DNA of 64,000 nucleotides. Source: Roseobacter sp. CCS2 (GTDB taxonomy: Bacteria; Pseudomonadota; Alphaproteobacteria; Rhodobacterales; Rhodobacteraceae). The notes under the pieces are model-generated. The model ran no database searches. It worked only from the letters and a program-made list of their open reading frames with translations, and was not told the origin of the DNA. A program made the translations under genes and the position numbers. Of the stretch, positions 36,408 through 45,156 are shown piece by piece (the first letter of the stretch is position 1; every line of letters starts with the position of its first letter). The stretch covers positions 1 to 64,000 of the forward strand of contig NZ_AAYB01000006.1 of NCBI RefSeq assembly GCF_000169435.1. The letters run 5' to 3'.

Positions 36408-37541
36408 ATGACAGTCGCGGCGATTATTGTCGCTGCCGGGCGTGGCACACGCGCAGGCGGCGACCAACCAAAGCAATGGCAAACTCTGGGCGATCAGCCT
36501 GTGGCGGGTTATGCGATGGCCCGGTTTGCAGCACATCCCGCGGTATCGCAGCTGGTTTTAGTTGTGCACCCTGACGACATCGACAGCGATTTGTGGCCGC
36601 GAGATCCCGCAGCGACGATTGCAACTGGTGGCGCGACGCGGGCCGCTTCCGTGCTGGCGGGCCTTAATGCCGTTGACGGTAACATCGACAAAGTCCTAAT
36701 CCATGATGCCGCACGCCCCTTGGTCAGTGATGCGCTGATTGAACGTGTCCTGAACACGCTTGACGATCATGTCGGCGCTGCCCCCGCTGTCGCAGTCACA
36801 GATACACTTTGGCATGGCGATGGCGGTGCTGTGCAAGGCGTGCAAGACCGCAACGGGCTTTACCGCGCGCAGACGCCACAAGGGTTTCGCCTTACCCCCC
36901 TCCTTGCAGCCTATGCCACAAGCACAGGGCAGGAAACTGATGATGTGGCTGTGGCCCGCGCCGCGGGGCTGGACGTTGCCATCGTGCCGGGTGATGAAGA
37001 CAATATCAAAATCACCACGCCCGCCGATTTCGCGCGGGCCGCCAAACTGATGGGGTTGGACATGGATATACGCGTTGGCAATGGCTATGATGTGCACCGC
37101 TTTGAAGCGGGCGATCATGTGTGGCTATGCGGTGTGCAAGTGCCGCACACACGCAGCCTGCAAGGCCATTCTGACGCCGATGTGGGCATGCATGCTGTCA
37201 CTGACGCGATTTACGGCGCGCTGGGCAAAGGTGACATCGGGCAACACTTCCCCCCTTCCGATCCGCAATGGAAAGGGGCCGAAAGCCATATCTTTCTGAA
37301 ACATGCAGTGGCGCTTGCCCGTTCCGAAGGCTTTACCATCAGCAATGTCGATTGCACGCTGGTGTGCGAACTGCCCAAGATCGGACCGCATCAGGATGCA
37401 ATGAAAGCCGTGATGGGCGCCTATATGGGGCTTGAAAGCGACCGGATCAGCGTCAAGGCAACGACGTCTGAAAAGCTGGGCTTTACGGGTCGTGAAGAAG
37501 GGATCGCCGCGATCGCGACGGTTACGTTGGTCAAAGCATGA
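36408..37541 (+). CDS. ispDF: Bifunctional IspD/IspF, MEP pathway
   Basis: Fusion enzyme of isoprenoid synthesis: the N-terminal part (about 1-222) is 2-C-methylerythritol 4-phosphate cytidylyltransferase with [14 protein letters not shown] and [10 protein letters not shown]; the C-terminal part (about 223-377) is 2,4-cyclodiphosphate synthase with [21 protein letters not shown] and a [14 protein letters not shown] end. The ATG at 36408 has GGAATAGAG upstream; the frame is open to 36327 but that leader has no family match. The stop overlaps pgpA by four bases. The IspE step (between D and F) is encoded elsewhere. Confidence 0.96.
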   Translation: MTVAAIIVAAGRGTRAGGDQPKQWQTLGDQPVAGYAMARFAAHPAVSQLVLVVHPDDIDSDLWPRDPAATIATGGATRAASVLAGLNAVDGNIDKVLIHDAARPLVSDALIERVLNTLDDHVGAAPAVAVTDTLWHGDGGAVQGVQDRNGLYRAQTPQGFRLTPLLAAYATSTGQETDDVAVARAAGLDVAIVPGDEDNIKITTPADFARAAKLMGLDMDIRVGNGYDVHRFEAGDHVWLCGVQVPHTRSLQGHSDADVGMHAVTDAIYGALGKGDIGQHFPPSDPQWKGAESHIFLKHAVALARSEGFTISNVDCTLVCELPKIGPHQDAMKAVMGAYMGLESDRISVKATTSEKLGFTGREEGIAAIATVTLVKA

Positions 37542-38026
37542 GCCACCTGATCGCGACATTCTTTTACGTGGGCCACCTGCGCCCTGCCCCCGGTACGTGG
37601 GGATCGCTGGCGGCCTTGCCTGCGGCGTGGGTGATTTATGTTCTCTTCGGTCCTTGGGGCCTTCTTGCCAGCGTTGTGCTGTCCTATGCGCTGGGCGTCT
37701 GGGCAACCGGGGTCGAGACCAAAGGCAAAGACAACCACGACCCATCCGAAATCGTGATTGACGAGATTTGTGGCCAATGGATCGCCCTACTCCCGCTTGC
37801 TTTTGGTGCGGCACGACAAGACGTCAGCATTCTGGCACTCTGGCCCGGTTGGATCGCTGCCTTTGCCCTGTTTCGTCTGTTCGATATTACCAAATGGGGT
37901 CCGGTCGGTTGGGCTGACCGTATGCATGGGCCAACGGGCGTCATGCTGGATGATGTCATCGCCGGTATCTTTGCGGCAATCGGCGTCGGTTTGCTGGCCG
38001 CACTTTATCACATCGTTCTGATATGA
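37538..38026 (+). CDS. pgpA: Phosphatidylglycerophosphatase A
   Basis: Membrane phosphatase converting phosphatidylglycerophosphate to phosphatidylglycerol. The 162-residue protein has the family N-terminal motif [13 protein letters not shown] (about 11-23), [16 protein letters not shown] (about 69-84) and [15 protein letters not shown], and four hydrophobic helices. It overlaps both neighbours by 4 bases (ATGA). Confidence 0.95.
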   Translation: MSHLIATFFYVGHLRPAPGTWGSLAALPAAWVIYVLFGPWGLLASVVLSYALGVWATGVETKGKDNHDPSEIVIDEICGQWIALLPLAFGAARQDVSILALWPGWIAAFALFRLFDITKWGPVGWADRMHGPTGVMLDDVIAGIFAAIGVGLLAALYHIVLI

Positions 38027-38514
38027 ACGCGGCGGACCTTCTGACAGCCGCCAAAGCAAAAGGCGTGATGCTCGCCACCGCAGAAAGCTGCACAGGTGGC
38101 ATGTTAAGCGCCGCCATCACCGATATCCCCGGCAGTTCGGCCATTTTCGACCGCGCCTTTGTGACCTATACCAATGCCGCCAAAATGCAGATGTTGGACG
38201 TTAAACAGGCGACGCTTGATGCCTATGGCGCCGTTTCGGAAGAGGTCGCGGCGCAAATGGCAAAGGGTGTTCTGGCGCATTCCAACGCTGACATCGCCGT
38301 GGCCATCACCGGGATCGCCGGCCCCGGCGGATCAGAGCATAAACCAGAAGGGCGCGTATGTTTCGCAGTGGCGGGCCCCGCTGGTGTCGTCACCGAAACG
38401 GTCGAATTTGGCGCGCTGGGCCGCGATAAGGTACGCGCAGCCGCACGTGATCACGGGCTGGCACTGTTTTGCCAAGCCATCACGATGCTGCATGCGGAGG
38501 ATAAGAGGTCGTGA
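38023..38514 (+). CDS. CinA-type nicotinamide-nucleotide amidase domain protein
   Basis: 163-residue stand-alone CinA C-terminal (PncC) domain: TAESCTGGMLSAAITDIPGSS carries the catalytic Ser, and ITGIAGPGGSEHKPEGRV is the second hallmark. The enzyme deamidates nicotinamide mononucleotide in NAD recycling. The N-terminal molybdopterin-binding half of full CinA is absent, as in many PncC proteins. Translation is coupled to pgpA. Confidence 0.93.
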   Translation: MNAADLLTAAKAKGVMLATAESCTGGMLSAAITDIPGSSAIFDRAFVTYTNAAKMQMLDVKQATLDAYGAVSEEVAAQMAKGVLAHSNADIAVAITGIAGPGGSEHKPEGRVCFAVAGPAGVVTETVEFGALGRDKVRAAARDHGLALFCQAITMLHAEDKRS

Positions 38515-38601
38515 CCTCACCATTCGTTGTAAACACGCTTCTCTAGCGATCAAAACGCAGCGAAAGCCATTGTCGTCTTGTCATAAAACTACCGTTGAAA
38601 T

Positions 38602-38628
38602 CACCTGCTTGGGTTGCAAGCCTAGGTG
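38602..38628. terminator. Hairpin between convergent cinA-type and ratA-type genes
   Basis: CACCT-GCTTG-GGTTG-CAAGC-CT-AGGTG folds as two 5-bp stems with a 2-base bulge and a 5-nt loop. It overlaps the last codons of the minus-strand gene ending at 38622 and lies about 90 bases after the plus-strand stop. It has no clear T-run, so terminator function is tentative. Confidence 0.35.
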
Positions 38629-39065
38629 TATAATGTCCTTGCGCGTCGTTCAAACGAACGCACGACACGCTGCATTGCTTCGTTAAAAAACATCCCAGCG
38701 GCACCTTGCAGCAGGCGACTTTTGAATTCAAAGTCCACCGCAAAGGACACTTCGCAGCCGCCTTCCACATCCTTGAACGCCCACTGGCTTTCCAGATGCC
38801 GGATCGGGCCGTCCAGATATTCGGTGTCTATCTTCATCTGTTCTGGCCACAAAAGCACTCGGCTGCCAAACTTTTCACGGAAGACTTTGAACGAGATCAC
38901 CAAATCAGCCAGCATTTCCTGATGATCGCCTTTGTCAGTAACACTGCGCACCCGTGCAGCCGCGGTCCAAGGCAGGAATTCCGGGTAATTGTCGACATCT
39001 GCCACAAGGTCATACATCTGCTGTGCTGTATACGGCAGAAACTTGGTTTCAGAATGACTTGGCAT
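38622..39065 (-). CDS. RatA/COQ10-type SRPBCC lipid-binding protein
   Basis: 147-residue START-like (SRPBCC) protein of the COQ10/RatA family. The ATG at 39065 gives [21 protein letters not shown], the family's typical start; the frame runs open to 39125. [11 protein letters not shown] and [16 protein letters not shown] are family motifs. COQ10 members bind ubiquinone or its precursors; RatA in E. coli was described as inhibiting ribosome assembly. The ubiquinone-chaperone role is the safer reading. Adjacent to hpt, divergent, with an 85-base gap. Confidence 0.9.
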   Translation of the reverse strand: MPSHSETKFLPYTAQQMYDLVADVDNYPEFLPWTAAARVRSVTDKGDHQEMLADLVISFKVFREKFGSRVLLWPEQMKIDTEYLDGPIRHLESQWAFKDVEGGCEVSFAVDFEFKSRLLQGAAGMFFNEAMQRVVRSFERRARTLYT

Positions 39066-39150
39066 AAGGGGTCTTTCACGGGTGACTTCGGCACAGGATG
39101 TCGTAAACTTAGCCACGAAAATCAACCCATTTCCCGGAACTGAGTCCCCT

Positions 39151-39696
39151 ATGCCGCACCCAAACTACGTGATCGACGAAATGATCAGCGCCAAATCCAT
39201 CGCCGCACGTATCGAGGAGTTAGCAAAAGCGATCAGAACCGAGTTCGCTGACACCGACAAACTGGTTGTCGTCGGCCTGCTGCGCGGGTCGTTTGTGTTC
39301 ATCGCTGATCTGGTGCGTGAATTGGACTTGCCGGTTGAGGTCGATTTCCTAGAGGCGTCGTCTTATGGCGACGGTATGGAAAGCACGCGCGAAGTACGTA
39401 TTCTCAAGGACTTACGCGGCCAAATTGAACGGCGCGATGTGCTGGTTGTGGAAGATATCGTTGATACAGGGCACACGCTGGCGCATGTCACCAAATTTCT
39501 GCTCAACCGTAAACCTGCGCGGCTGAAAACCATTGCCTTGCTCGATAAACCAGCCCGCCGCGAGGTGGACCTGAAGGCGGATTGGACCGGTTTTGAAATC
39601 CCCGATGAATTTGTCGTGGGCTACGGCATCGACTTTGCGCAACGCAATCGCAACCTTGGTTTTATTGGCAAGGTCCGCTTTGTCGAAGACGCATGA
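39151..39696 (+). CDS. hpt: Hypoxanthine phosphoribosyltransferase
   Basis: Purine salvage enzyme that makes IMP or GMP from hypoxanthine or guanine and PRPP. ATG 39151 gives a 181-residue protein of normal length starting [10 protein letters not shown]. The PRPP-binding motif [17 protein letters not shown] (about 100-116) and the loop [15 protein letters not shown] (about 48-62) are clear. Its stop overlaps the following small ORF (ATGA). Confidence 0.93.
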   Translation: MPHPNYVIDEMISAKSIAARIEELAKAIRTEFADTDKLVVVGLLRGSFVFIADLVRELDLPVEVDFLEASSYGDGMESTREVRILKDLRGQIERRDVLVVEDIVDTGHTLAHVTKFLLNRKPARLKTIALLDKPARREVDLKADWTGFEIPDEFVVGYGIDFAQRNRNLGFIGKVRFVEDA

Positions 39697-39863
39697 ACCA
39701 ACGCTGGCTTCTCAAATTCAAGCGCTGGGCGCAGAACCCGCCCTCGCCTGCGAAGATCAAATTTGTGGCGGGGATACTGCTGGTTTGTTTTGTGATGTTT
39801 GCGATTGAACGCATTTGGGGCTGGCCTGCATGGCTCACCCCAAATGATATGCGGCGGCGTTAA
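39693..39863 (+). CDS. Small single-pass membrane protein, 56 aa
   Basis: Starts [20 protein letters not shown], a basic N terminus, followed by one hydrophobic helix (about 24-43, [20 protein letters not shown]) and a short basic end MRRR. The ATG overlaps the hpt stop and its own TAA overlaps the lipA stop from the opposite strand. No family recognised. Coupling to hpt and protein-like composition support translation. Confidence 0.65.
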   Translation: MNQRWLLKFKRWAQNPPSPAKIKFVAGILLVCFVMFAIERIWGWPAWLTPNDMRRR

Positions 39864-40819
39864 GCCAACCCCAGCTTCTTTTGCCGCGCGGCCCGCAGTT
39901 GTGCAAAATCATCGCCAGCATGATAGGATGATCGGGTCAGTGGCGTGGCAGAAACCATCAAGAAGCCTTTGTTATATGCCGCCTGTTCATAGGTCTTGAA
40001 TTCCTCGGGTGTTACAAACCGGTCAACCTTATGGTGCTTTGGCGTCGGCTGCAGGTACTGACCGATGGTCAAAAAGTCGATGTCGGCGGCGCGCATATCT
40101 TCCATGACTTGGGAGACGGATTGCTTGTCTTCACCAAGGCCCACCATGATACCCGATTTGGTAAACATCGTCGGGTCCAGCTCTTTCACCCGCTGCAACA
40201 GGCGCAGTGAATGGAAATAGCGCGCGCCGGGACGGACCTCTGGATAAAGGCCGGGGACCGTTTCAAGGTTATGGTTAAAGACGTCAGGGCGCGCTGCGAC
40301 GACAATTTCCAAAACGGATGGATCGCAGCGAATAAAATCCGGGGTCAGGATTTCAATTGTCGTATCAGGCGACTGGCGGCGCACAGCACGGATTGTCTGG
40401 GCAAAATGTTCGGCACCGCCGTCTTCGACATCATCGCGGTCAACAGATGTGATGACCACATGATTAAGACCTAGTTTCTTGACCGCGTCAGCGACGCGCC
40501 CCGGTTCAAACACATCCAGCGCCTCCGGCGGTTTGCCGGTTGCGATGTTGCAGAAGGTACAGGCCCGCGTGCAAACCTCGCCCATAATCATCATGGTGGC
40601 GTGACCTTGTGACCAGCATTCGCCGACATTGGGGCACCCTGCTTCTTCGCAGACCGTGACCAGCTTGTTGTCGCGCATGATATCGCGGGTTTTCTTATAG
40701 CCTTCCGACACCGGCGCCTTGACCCTGATCCAATCAGGTTTTTTCGGCTGCGGCGCATCTGGGCGGCGCTGCTTTTCAGGGTGGCGCTGTGCTGGAATTT
40801 TCAGGTCGCGTGTGGGCAT
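39860..40819 (-). CDS. lipA: Lipoyl synthase
   Basis: Radical-SAM enzyme inserting two sulfurs into octanoyl groups on lipoyl-dependent proteins. The 319-residue protein has the auxiliary cluster motif [13 protein letters not shown] (about 58-70), the SAM cluster motif CTRACTFC (about 85-92) and the C-terminal [10 protein letters not shown] serine motif. The C-terminal four bases overlap the convergent small ORF. Confidence 0.97.
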   Translation of the reverse strand: MPTRDLKIPAQRHPEKQRRPDAPQPKKPDWIRVKAPVSEGYKKTRDIMRDNKLVTVCEEAGCPNVGECWSQGHATMMIMGEVCTRACTFCNIATGKPPEALDVFEPGRVADAVKKLGLNHVVITSVDRDDVEDGGAEHFAQTIRAVRRQSPDTTIEILTPDFIRCDPSVLEIVVAARPDVFNHNLETVPGLYPEVRPGARYFHSLRLLQRVKELDPTMFTKSGIMVGLGEDKQSVSQVMEDMRAADIDFLTIGQYLQPTPKHHKVDRFVTPEEFKTYEQAAYNKGFLMVSATPLTRSSYHAGDDFAQLRAARQKKLGLA

Positions 40820-40925
40820 ATCAGGCTCCGGTCTTGTTGCCAGTTACCTAACGTTGTCACTGCCATATGTCCAATGTTCACGCTGTCGCGCATGACGGGC
40901 CTGCACCGCATGCATGACGTGCGCT

Positions 40926-42047
40926 TCACCCAATCATCGGTCCATAGCGCCCTTGCGTTTCTTCATAATGCCGTTTGAGCCGCTGTAGCGCGATACGCAA
41001 AACGATTTTGCCAGAGCGCGCAGACCAGCCCATTTTCTTTTCAGTCTGCTCCAGCCCTTCCAGAAAACAGCAGCAGCGCAACACCACATCACCAAGCCCC
41101 GGCCCCAATTCCGCAAGCGCATCTTTAATCCGGCCATGTGCGGCAACAGCACCTTTGGGTCCCTCTGTGACGTCTGCCGGGGTTTCGCCGTTCATGAAAC
41201 CTTCCCAGCTTTCGGTGCCGCCCATGCCAACTTCGACCAATTCGTAGTCTTCGCGCAGGCGCTCCCCCACTGCGACCAGGTCGCGCGGCAAAAATGGTTT
41301 GCCATCCCGGTCCTTGCGGCGGGACAAGCCGACCAAGGGGCTTTCATTTGGATAACCACGAAAGGACGGGCGGTTGCCCCCTTCGATGGCCGCAATATCC
41401 CATCCGGCATCCCCTTGGGGGGCGGTGGATTTTTCGGCGAAACCACTGGCGCGGTTTTCATCCTCTGCGGTCAAGCGGCGCAACGCCGCGCGGCCAGTGT
41501 TGGTAATAAAATAGCGTGCGATCCGCCCGTCAGGTTCAGGGCATGTGATCCAGTCTTTCAGCGCCATCGCCTGTGCGATCTCGCGCTCCACGACGCCGGT
41601 GCGCACCTGTTCCCCTTCAGGGGTGACGCGGACAACAACGGCCGTTTCCATTTCACGCGCGACGGCCAAGACGGCCCCTTGTTCGCACAGGCGGCGCAAA
41701 ATACGTTTCGCCTCTTGATCAATTCGCGTTTGTGTCAATCCAACTGGCTGATGTGCCTCACTCTTCAAACACTGCATATTCATGGTCTTCGTTTTCCCCT
41801 TTTTTAAGATGTCGCGCGCAGAAACCTGCGACGAGAGCGCCCGCAATGCCGCATCAATCAGCGGATCATCACGGCGCCCCTCAAACCGGCGTACCTGCCG
41901 AAGAACTGTTGACGGGTGACAGTCACTGGCCCGTGCGAGCGCACGGATCGAAAGGCCAGTTTCTGTGTGAACAAGGTAATGGCGGGCCGCATCCGGAACC
42001 CAACGTGGTAAATGGGGCGAGGCAGTCTGCCCTTCTGATGCTGTCAT
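40926..42047 (-). CDS. DUF6456 protein, candidate GafA-like gene transfer agent activator
   Basis: 373 residues from the ATG at 42047, which has AGGATGAG upstream; a GTG two codons earlier is the alternative. The N-terminal part (about 15-55) has a helix-turn-helix-like segment (SIRALARASDCHPSTVLRQVRR) that resembles a DnaA-type or transposase-type DNA-binding unit. The C-terminal half (about 225-373) is DUF6456, with ESPLVGLSRRKDRDGKPFL and DVVLRCCCFLEGLEQTEKKMGW. From memory, Rhodobacter capsulatus GafA (rcc01865), the direct activator of the gene transfer agent cluster, belongs to this family, so I propose the same role. A degenerate CtrA site lies upstream. Confidence 0.72.
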   Translation of the reverse strand: MTASEGQTASPHLPRWVPDAARHYLVHTETGLSIRALARASDCHPSTVLRQVRRFEGRRDDPLIDAALRALSSQVSARDILKKGKTKTMNMQCLKSEAHQPVGLTQTRIDQEAKRILRRLCEQGAVLAVAREMETAVVVRVTPEGEQVRTGVVEREIAQAMALKDWITCPEPDGRIARYFITNTGRAALRRLTAEDENRASGFAEKSTAPQGDAGWDIAAIEGGNRPSFRGYPNESPLVGLSRRKDRDGKPFLPRDLVAVGERLREDYELVEVGMGGTESWEGFMNGETPADVTEGPKGAVAAHGRIKDALAELGPGLGDVVLRCCCFLEGLEQTEKKMGWSARSGKIVLRIALQRLKRHYEETQGRYGPMIG

Positions 42048-42137
42048 GGTCACTCATCCTTTTGCCGAAATTACCGACGCAACAGACGACCGCCACATTC
42101 ATAGGCACATGACGGCATACTACCTGAGCGTGCATGG

Positions 42138-42153
42138 TTACCCATTTGTTAAC
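42138..42153. promoter_or_regulatory. Degenerate CtrA-type site upstream of the DUF6456 gene
   Basis: TTACCCATTTGTTAAC fits TTAA-N7-TTAAC except for one base in the first half-site. It lies 91-106 bases upstream of the minus-strand DUF6456 ATG and about 143 bases before the divergent DUF6477 gene, so it could serve either. In R. capsulatus the GafA gene is under CtrA control. Confidence 0.5.
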
Positions 42154-42295
42154 GGTCCAATTTGCCCGTCAACCATTCTTTCTAAAAGATAAACAATCCT
42201 AACGGCAGCGTTCTTATCTCATGGTGATTCCGCAACACCCGCTATGGTTGTGTCATGTTGGGCGAACGACCACTTCTGTAATTGGATACTGACAC

Positions 42296-42592
42296 ATGCT
42301 TGATCTACACACGCGTATCGCCACGCTACAGCGCCCAACCTTGTTGGCCCGCGCCGCCCGGTTTGGGGTCGATGATTATCGCCGCCACGTTCATTTGCGC
42401 CGTATTTTGCACAGTGATGCACTGCCGCGGCATGGCAAAGCCATCATGCAATTACTGGATATTGAAGCTGAAATGAATGGCCTGCGCCTAGACGATGCCG
42501 CACACTATCGCCCGGCCCGTCATGTCGAGGTTCTGATTGCGATTCTCGGAGAGGCACAATTGATGCGCGCCACCGCCCCGCAATTGGTTTAG
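42296..42592 (+). CDS. DUF6477 family protein
   Basis: 98-residue soluble, helix-rich basic protein of the Rhodobacterales family DUF6477: MLDLHTRIATLQRPTLLARAARFG at the start, ending ALLGEAQL-like. Function unknown. It is divergent from the DUF6456 gene, an arrangement that suggests a shared promoter region, and its stop overlaps the convergent mttB-type stop by four bases. Confidence 0.75.
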   Translation: MLDLHTRIATLQRPTLLARAARFGVDDYRRHVHLRRILHSDALPRHGKAIMQLLDIEAEMNGLRLDDAAHYRPARHVEVLIAILGEAQLMRATAPQLV

Positions 42593-44145
42593 CCGAACGC
42601 GTCTGGCATGCTTGCTTTTTTCTCGGCCACATAGGCGCGCAGCTTTGCCTCAACCTCTGGGTCAAGTTTGGGCTGTTGGTAGGTGTCCAGCAGCTTGGCC
42701 ACCCGTGCGGTCGCCAGCGTCTGTGTATCGCGCGCGCCTTCCTCGTCCCATGTCTCGAACGGTTTGTAATCGAATAGATCAGACCGCCAGAACGCTGTTT
42801 TGAAATTCGCCTGAGTGTGTTCGCACCCGAGGTAATGGCCACCCGGTCCCACCTCTTCAATCGCACCCATGGCCTGCCCGTTTTCAGACATATCCACGCC
42901 TTGCGCAAAGTGATGCAGCGTGCCCAGCATATCGGCGTCCATGACAAACTTTTCAAAGGACGCCACCAGCCCGCCTTCCAACCAGCCACAGCTGTGCAGC
43001 ATAAAATTCACACCGGCCAGCAAACCCATATTCAGGCTGTTCGCGGTCTCATACGCCGCCTGCGCATCGGGCAATTTCGATCCACAAAACGACCCGGCGG
43101 AACGGTACGGCAGCCCCAAACGACGGGCCAACTGCCCTGCCCCATAGGTAATATGGCTTGCCTCTGGTGTGCCAAACGTTGGCGCGCCGGAATTCATGTC
43201 GATAGATGTCACGAATGTGCCCATGACCACGGGTGCACCGGGGCGGATGATCTGGCTATAGGCGACGCCTGCCAGCACCTCGGCCAAGACCTGCGTCAGC
43301 GTTCCTGCAATCGACACCGGCGCCATCGCACCGCCAACAATGAATGGGCTGATGATCGACGCTTGGTTATTCTTGGCGAATATTTCCAACGCACCCATCA
43401 TGACACTGTCAAACGTCAGCGGCGAGTTGATATTGATCAGGGACGTCATCACCGTGTGATCCTGCACGAACTCTTTGCCAAACAGGATCTCGCACATCTC
43501 GATGCTATCTTGTGCGCGGCTTGGTTCGGTAACGGACCCCATAAAGGGCTTGTCGCTGTAAACCATATGGGTCAGCAACATATCAAGGTGGCGTTTGTTC
43601 ACCGCCACATCGGTGGGTTCGCACACCGTCCCGCCAGAATGATGCAACCACTTGGACATATAGCCCAGTTTTACGAATTTTTCGAAGTCGGCCATCGTTG
43701 CATAGCGGCGGCCACCTTCGGCGTCGCGCACAAATGGCGGGCCATAAACGGGTGCAAGCACAAGGTTTTTGCCGCCGACAACAACGTTCCGATCAGGATT
43801 GCGGGCATGTTGTGTGTACTCAGACGGGGCTGTCGCGCACAGCTTGCGCGCCAGACCACGCGGAATACGCACGCGTTCGCCGTCTACAGACGCACCTGCC
43901 GCTTTCCAACGTTCCAACGCTTCGGGGTTGTCGACGAAATTAACGCCAATCTCGGCCAGCACCGTTTCGGCATTCGCCTCAATCACGTCGAGCGTATCTT
44001 CGGTCAGAACCTCGTAGTTGGGGACGTTGCGTTCAATATACTTGGCAGTTTCAACACTCACCGCTGTCCGCTCGGCCCGCCGCGCGGCCCCGCCGCCACC
44101 GCGCCCTCTGCGTCCTGCTTTGGCTGGTGCTGCTGCGTCCGACAT
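42589..44145 (-). CDS. MttB-family (trimethylamine methyltransferase-like) protein
   Basis: 518-residue protein of the trimethylamine methyltransferase superfamily, from ATG 44145 (MSDAAAPAKAG); the frame extends to 44190. The basic, glycine-rich N terminus (GRRGRGGGGAARRAER) is followed by the TIM-barrel core. There is no in-frame TAG, so it is a non-pyrrolysine homologue. Such members include glycine-betaine methyltransferases that hand the methyl group to a corrinoid protein. No corrinoid protein or transporter lies nearby, so the substrate is unassigned. Confidence 0.88.
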   Translation of the reverse strand: MSDAAAPAKAGRRGRGGGGAARRAERTAVSVETAKYIERNVPNYEVLTEDTLDVIEANAETVLAEIGVNFVDNPEALERWKAAGASVDGERVRIPRGLARKLCATAPSEYTQHARNPDRNVVVGGKNLVLAPVYGPPFVRDAEGGRRYATMADFEKFVKLGYMSKWLHHSGGTVCEPTDVAVNKRHLDMLLTHMVYSDKPFMGSVTEPSRAQDSIEMCEILFGKEFVQDHTVMTSLININSPLTFDSVMMGALEIFAKNNQASIISPFIVGGAMAPVSIAGTLTQVLAEVLAGVAYSQIIRPGAPVVMGTFVTSIDMNSGAPTFGTPEASHITYGAGQLARRLGLPYRSAGSFCGSKLPDAQAAYETANSLNMGLLAGVNFMLHSCGWLEGGLVASFEKFVMDADMLGTLHHFAQGVDMSENGQAMGAIEEVGPGGHYLGCEHTQANFKTAFWRSDLFDYKPFETWDEEGARDTQTLATARVAKLLDTYQQPKLDPEVEAKLRAYVAEKKASMPDAFG

Positions 44146-44251
44146 GATCCGTCCCCCATAGGTTCGCTGGCTGGTTGACGCTTGATACAACCCCAGTCAG
44201 CGCGGCCTTGCCCAAATAGCGGCCCCTGAGACGCGAAAACGACATGTGTCG

Positions 44252-45052
44252 TTAGTAAACCTTGAAACTGGCCACAAATGGCAGGTGATCGGATACTTCA
44301 TCCCTGAAACGCTCGCGCCCCATATCCATCGTCCAATGCATTGGGAACAATCGCAAAGATCCGCGCACATAGTCTGTGGCAAAAGTACGTGACACAGCAA
44401 ACCCATCCAGCAGATTGGCACGCCCCTTATCAAGGATATGGCTGAACCGATCCTGCAAATCCCAGCTTGAGACGAAATCCATCAGGTCATCGCCACCCAG
44501 ATGATGAAAATTGCTGACATCCTGTCCGGGGATCATGTTGAAATCACCCATCAACAACAACGTCTTACGCTTGAAACCTGGCGTATTGCGCAGGTTGGTC
44601 AGGTAATTCCCAATCGCGATGCACTGTGTATCGCGCAATTTCTGTTCCGGCTTATCGCGGCCCGATTTCAGATGAACACCCAGTACATGGGCGGAAAACT
44701 TGCCCATCTTCACGTCAACCGACACAGCCCGCCGGCCATTCAGATAGGCACCTTCGGACCCCGGCACCAACGTCACATTCTTCACCTCCACACCTTTTTT
44801 GTGCAAAAACCCGATGTGCAGACCACCCGGTTGAGGCAGGATCGTCGTGTCGTAATGCAACCCGTAAGTTCCGATCTCAGCGGCCAGCGCATCAATATAG
44901 CTGACCGGATTGACCTCGACCAAAGTCACCAGTTCTGCATCCAGCAAGGCCAGTCCTTCGGCCTGTCGTTTCATCCGGTCAAAATCAATCCCGCCAAAGC
45001 CTGCAAGGTTCCAGACGGCGACGCGCGCCAGTGTGTGTTCAAAAATCTGCAT
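44252..45052 (-). CDS. Endonuclease/exonuclease/phosphatase family protein
   Basis: 266-residue protein of the EEP fold. Catalytic motifs appear as VTLVEVNP (metal-binding Glu), GVHLKSGRD, LLMGDFNMIPGQD and SDHLPFVA. The fold acts on DNA, RNA or phospholipid phosphodiesters; the substrate cannot be assigned. No signal peptide. It lies alone between mttB and guaA, with 104 bases to guaA on the other strand. Confidence 0.85.
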   Translation of the reverse strand: MQIFEHTLARVAVWNLAGFGGIDFDRMKRQAEGLALLDAELVTLVEVNPVSYIDALAAEIGTYGLHYDTTILPQPGGLHIGFLHKKGVEVKNVTLVPGSEGAYLNGRRAVSVDVKMGKFSAHVLGVHLKSGRDKPEQKLRDTQCIAIGNYLTNLRNTPGFKRKTLLLMGDFNMIPGQDVSNFHHLGGDDLMDFVSSWDLQDRFSHILDKGRANLLDGFAVSRTFATDYVRGSLRLFPMHWTMDMGRERFRDEVSDHLPFVASFKVY

Positions 45053-45156
45053 CTCAAAATTCCTTTCAACAATAGTTCTATCTTAGCACAAATTTGCCCG
45101 CGCGAATATCGCCGCCCCCTCTTGCACAAATGCGGCCCGGCCATTACCGAAGCGCC

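Noticed and set aside
42589..44145. Possible pyrrolysine-dependent trimethylamine methyltransferase
   Set aside because: There is no in-frame TAG codon and no pyl genes are nearby, so it is a non-pyrrolysine homologue.
42817..44178. Long plus-strand frame of 453 codons
   Set aside because: It is antisense to the MttB-family gene over its whole length, rich in His, Arg and Gln, with no recognisable domain or ribosome site.
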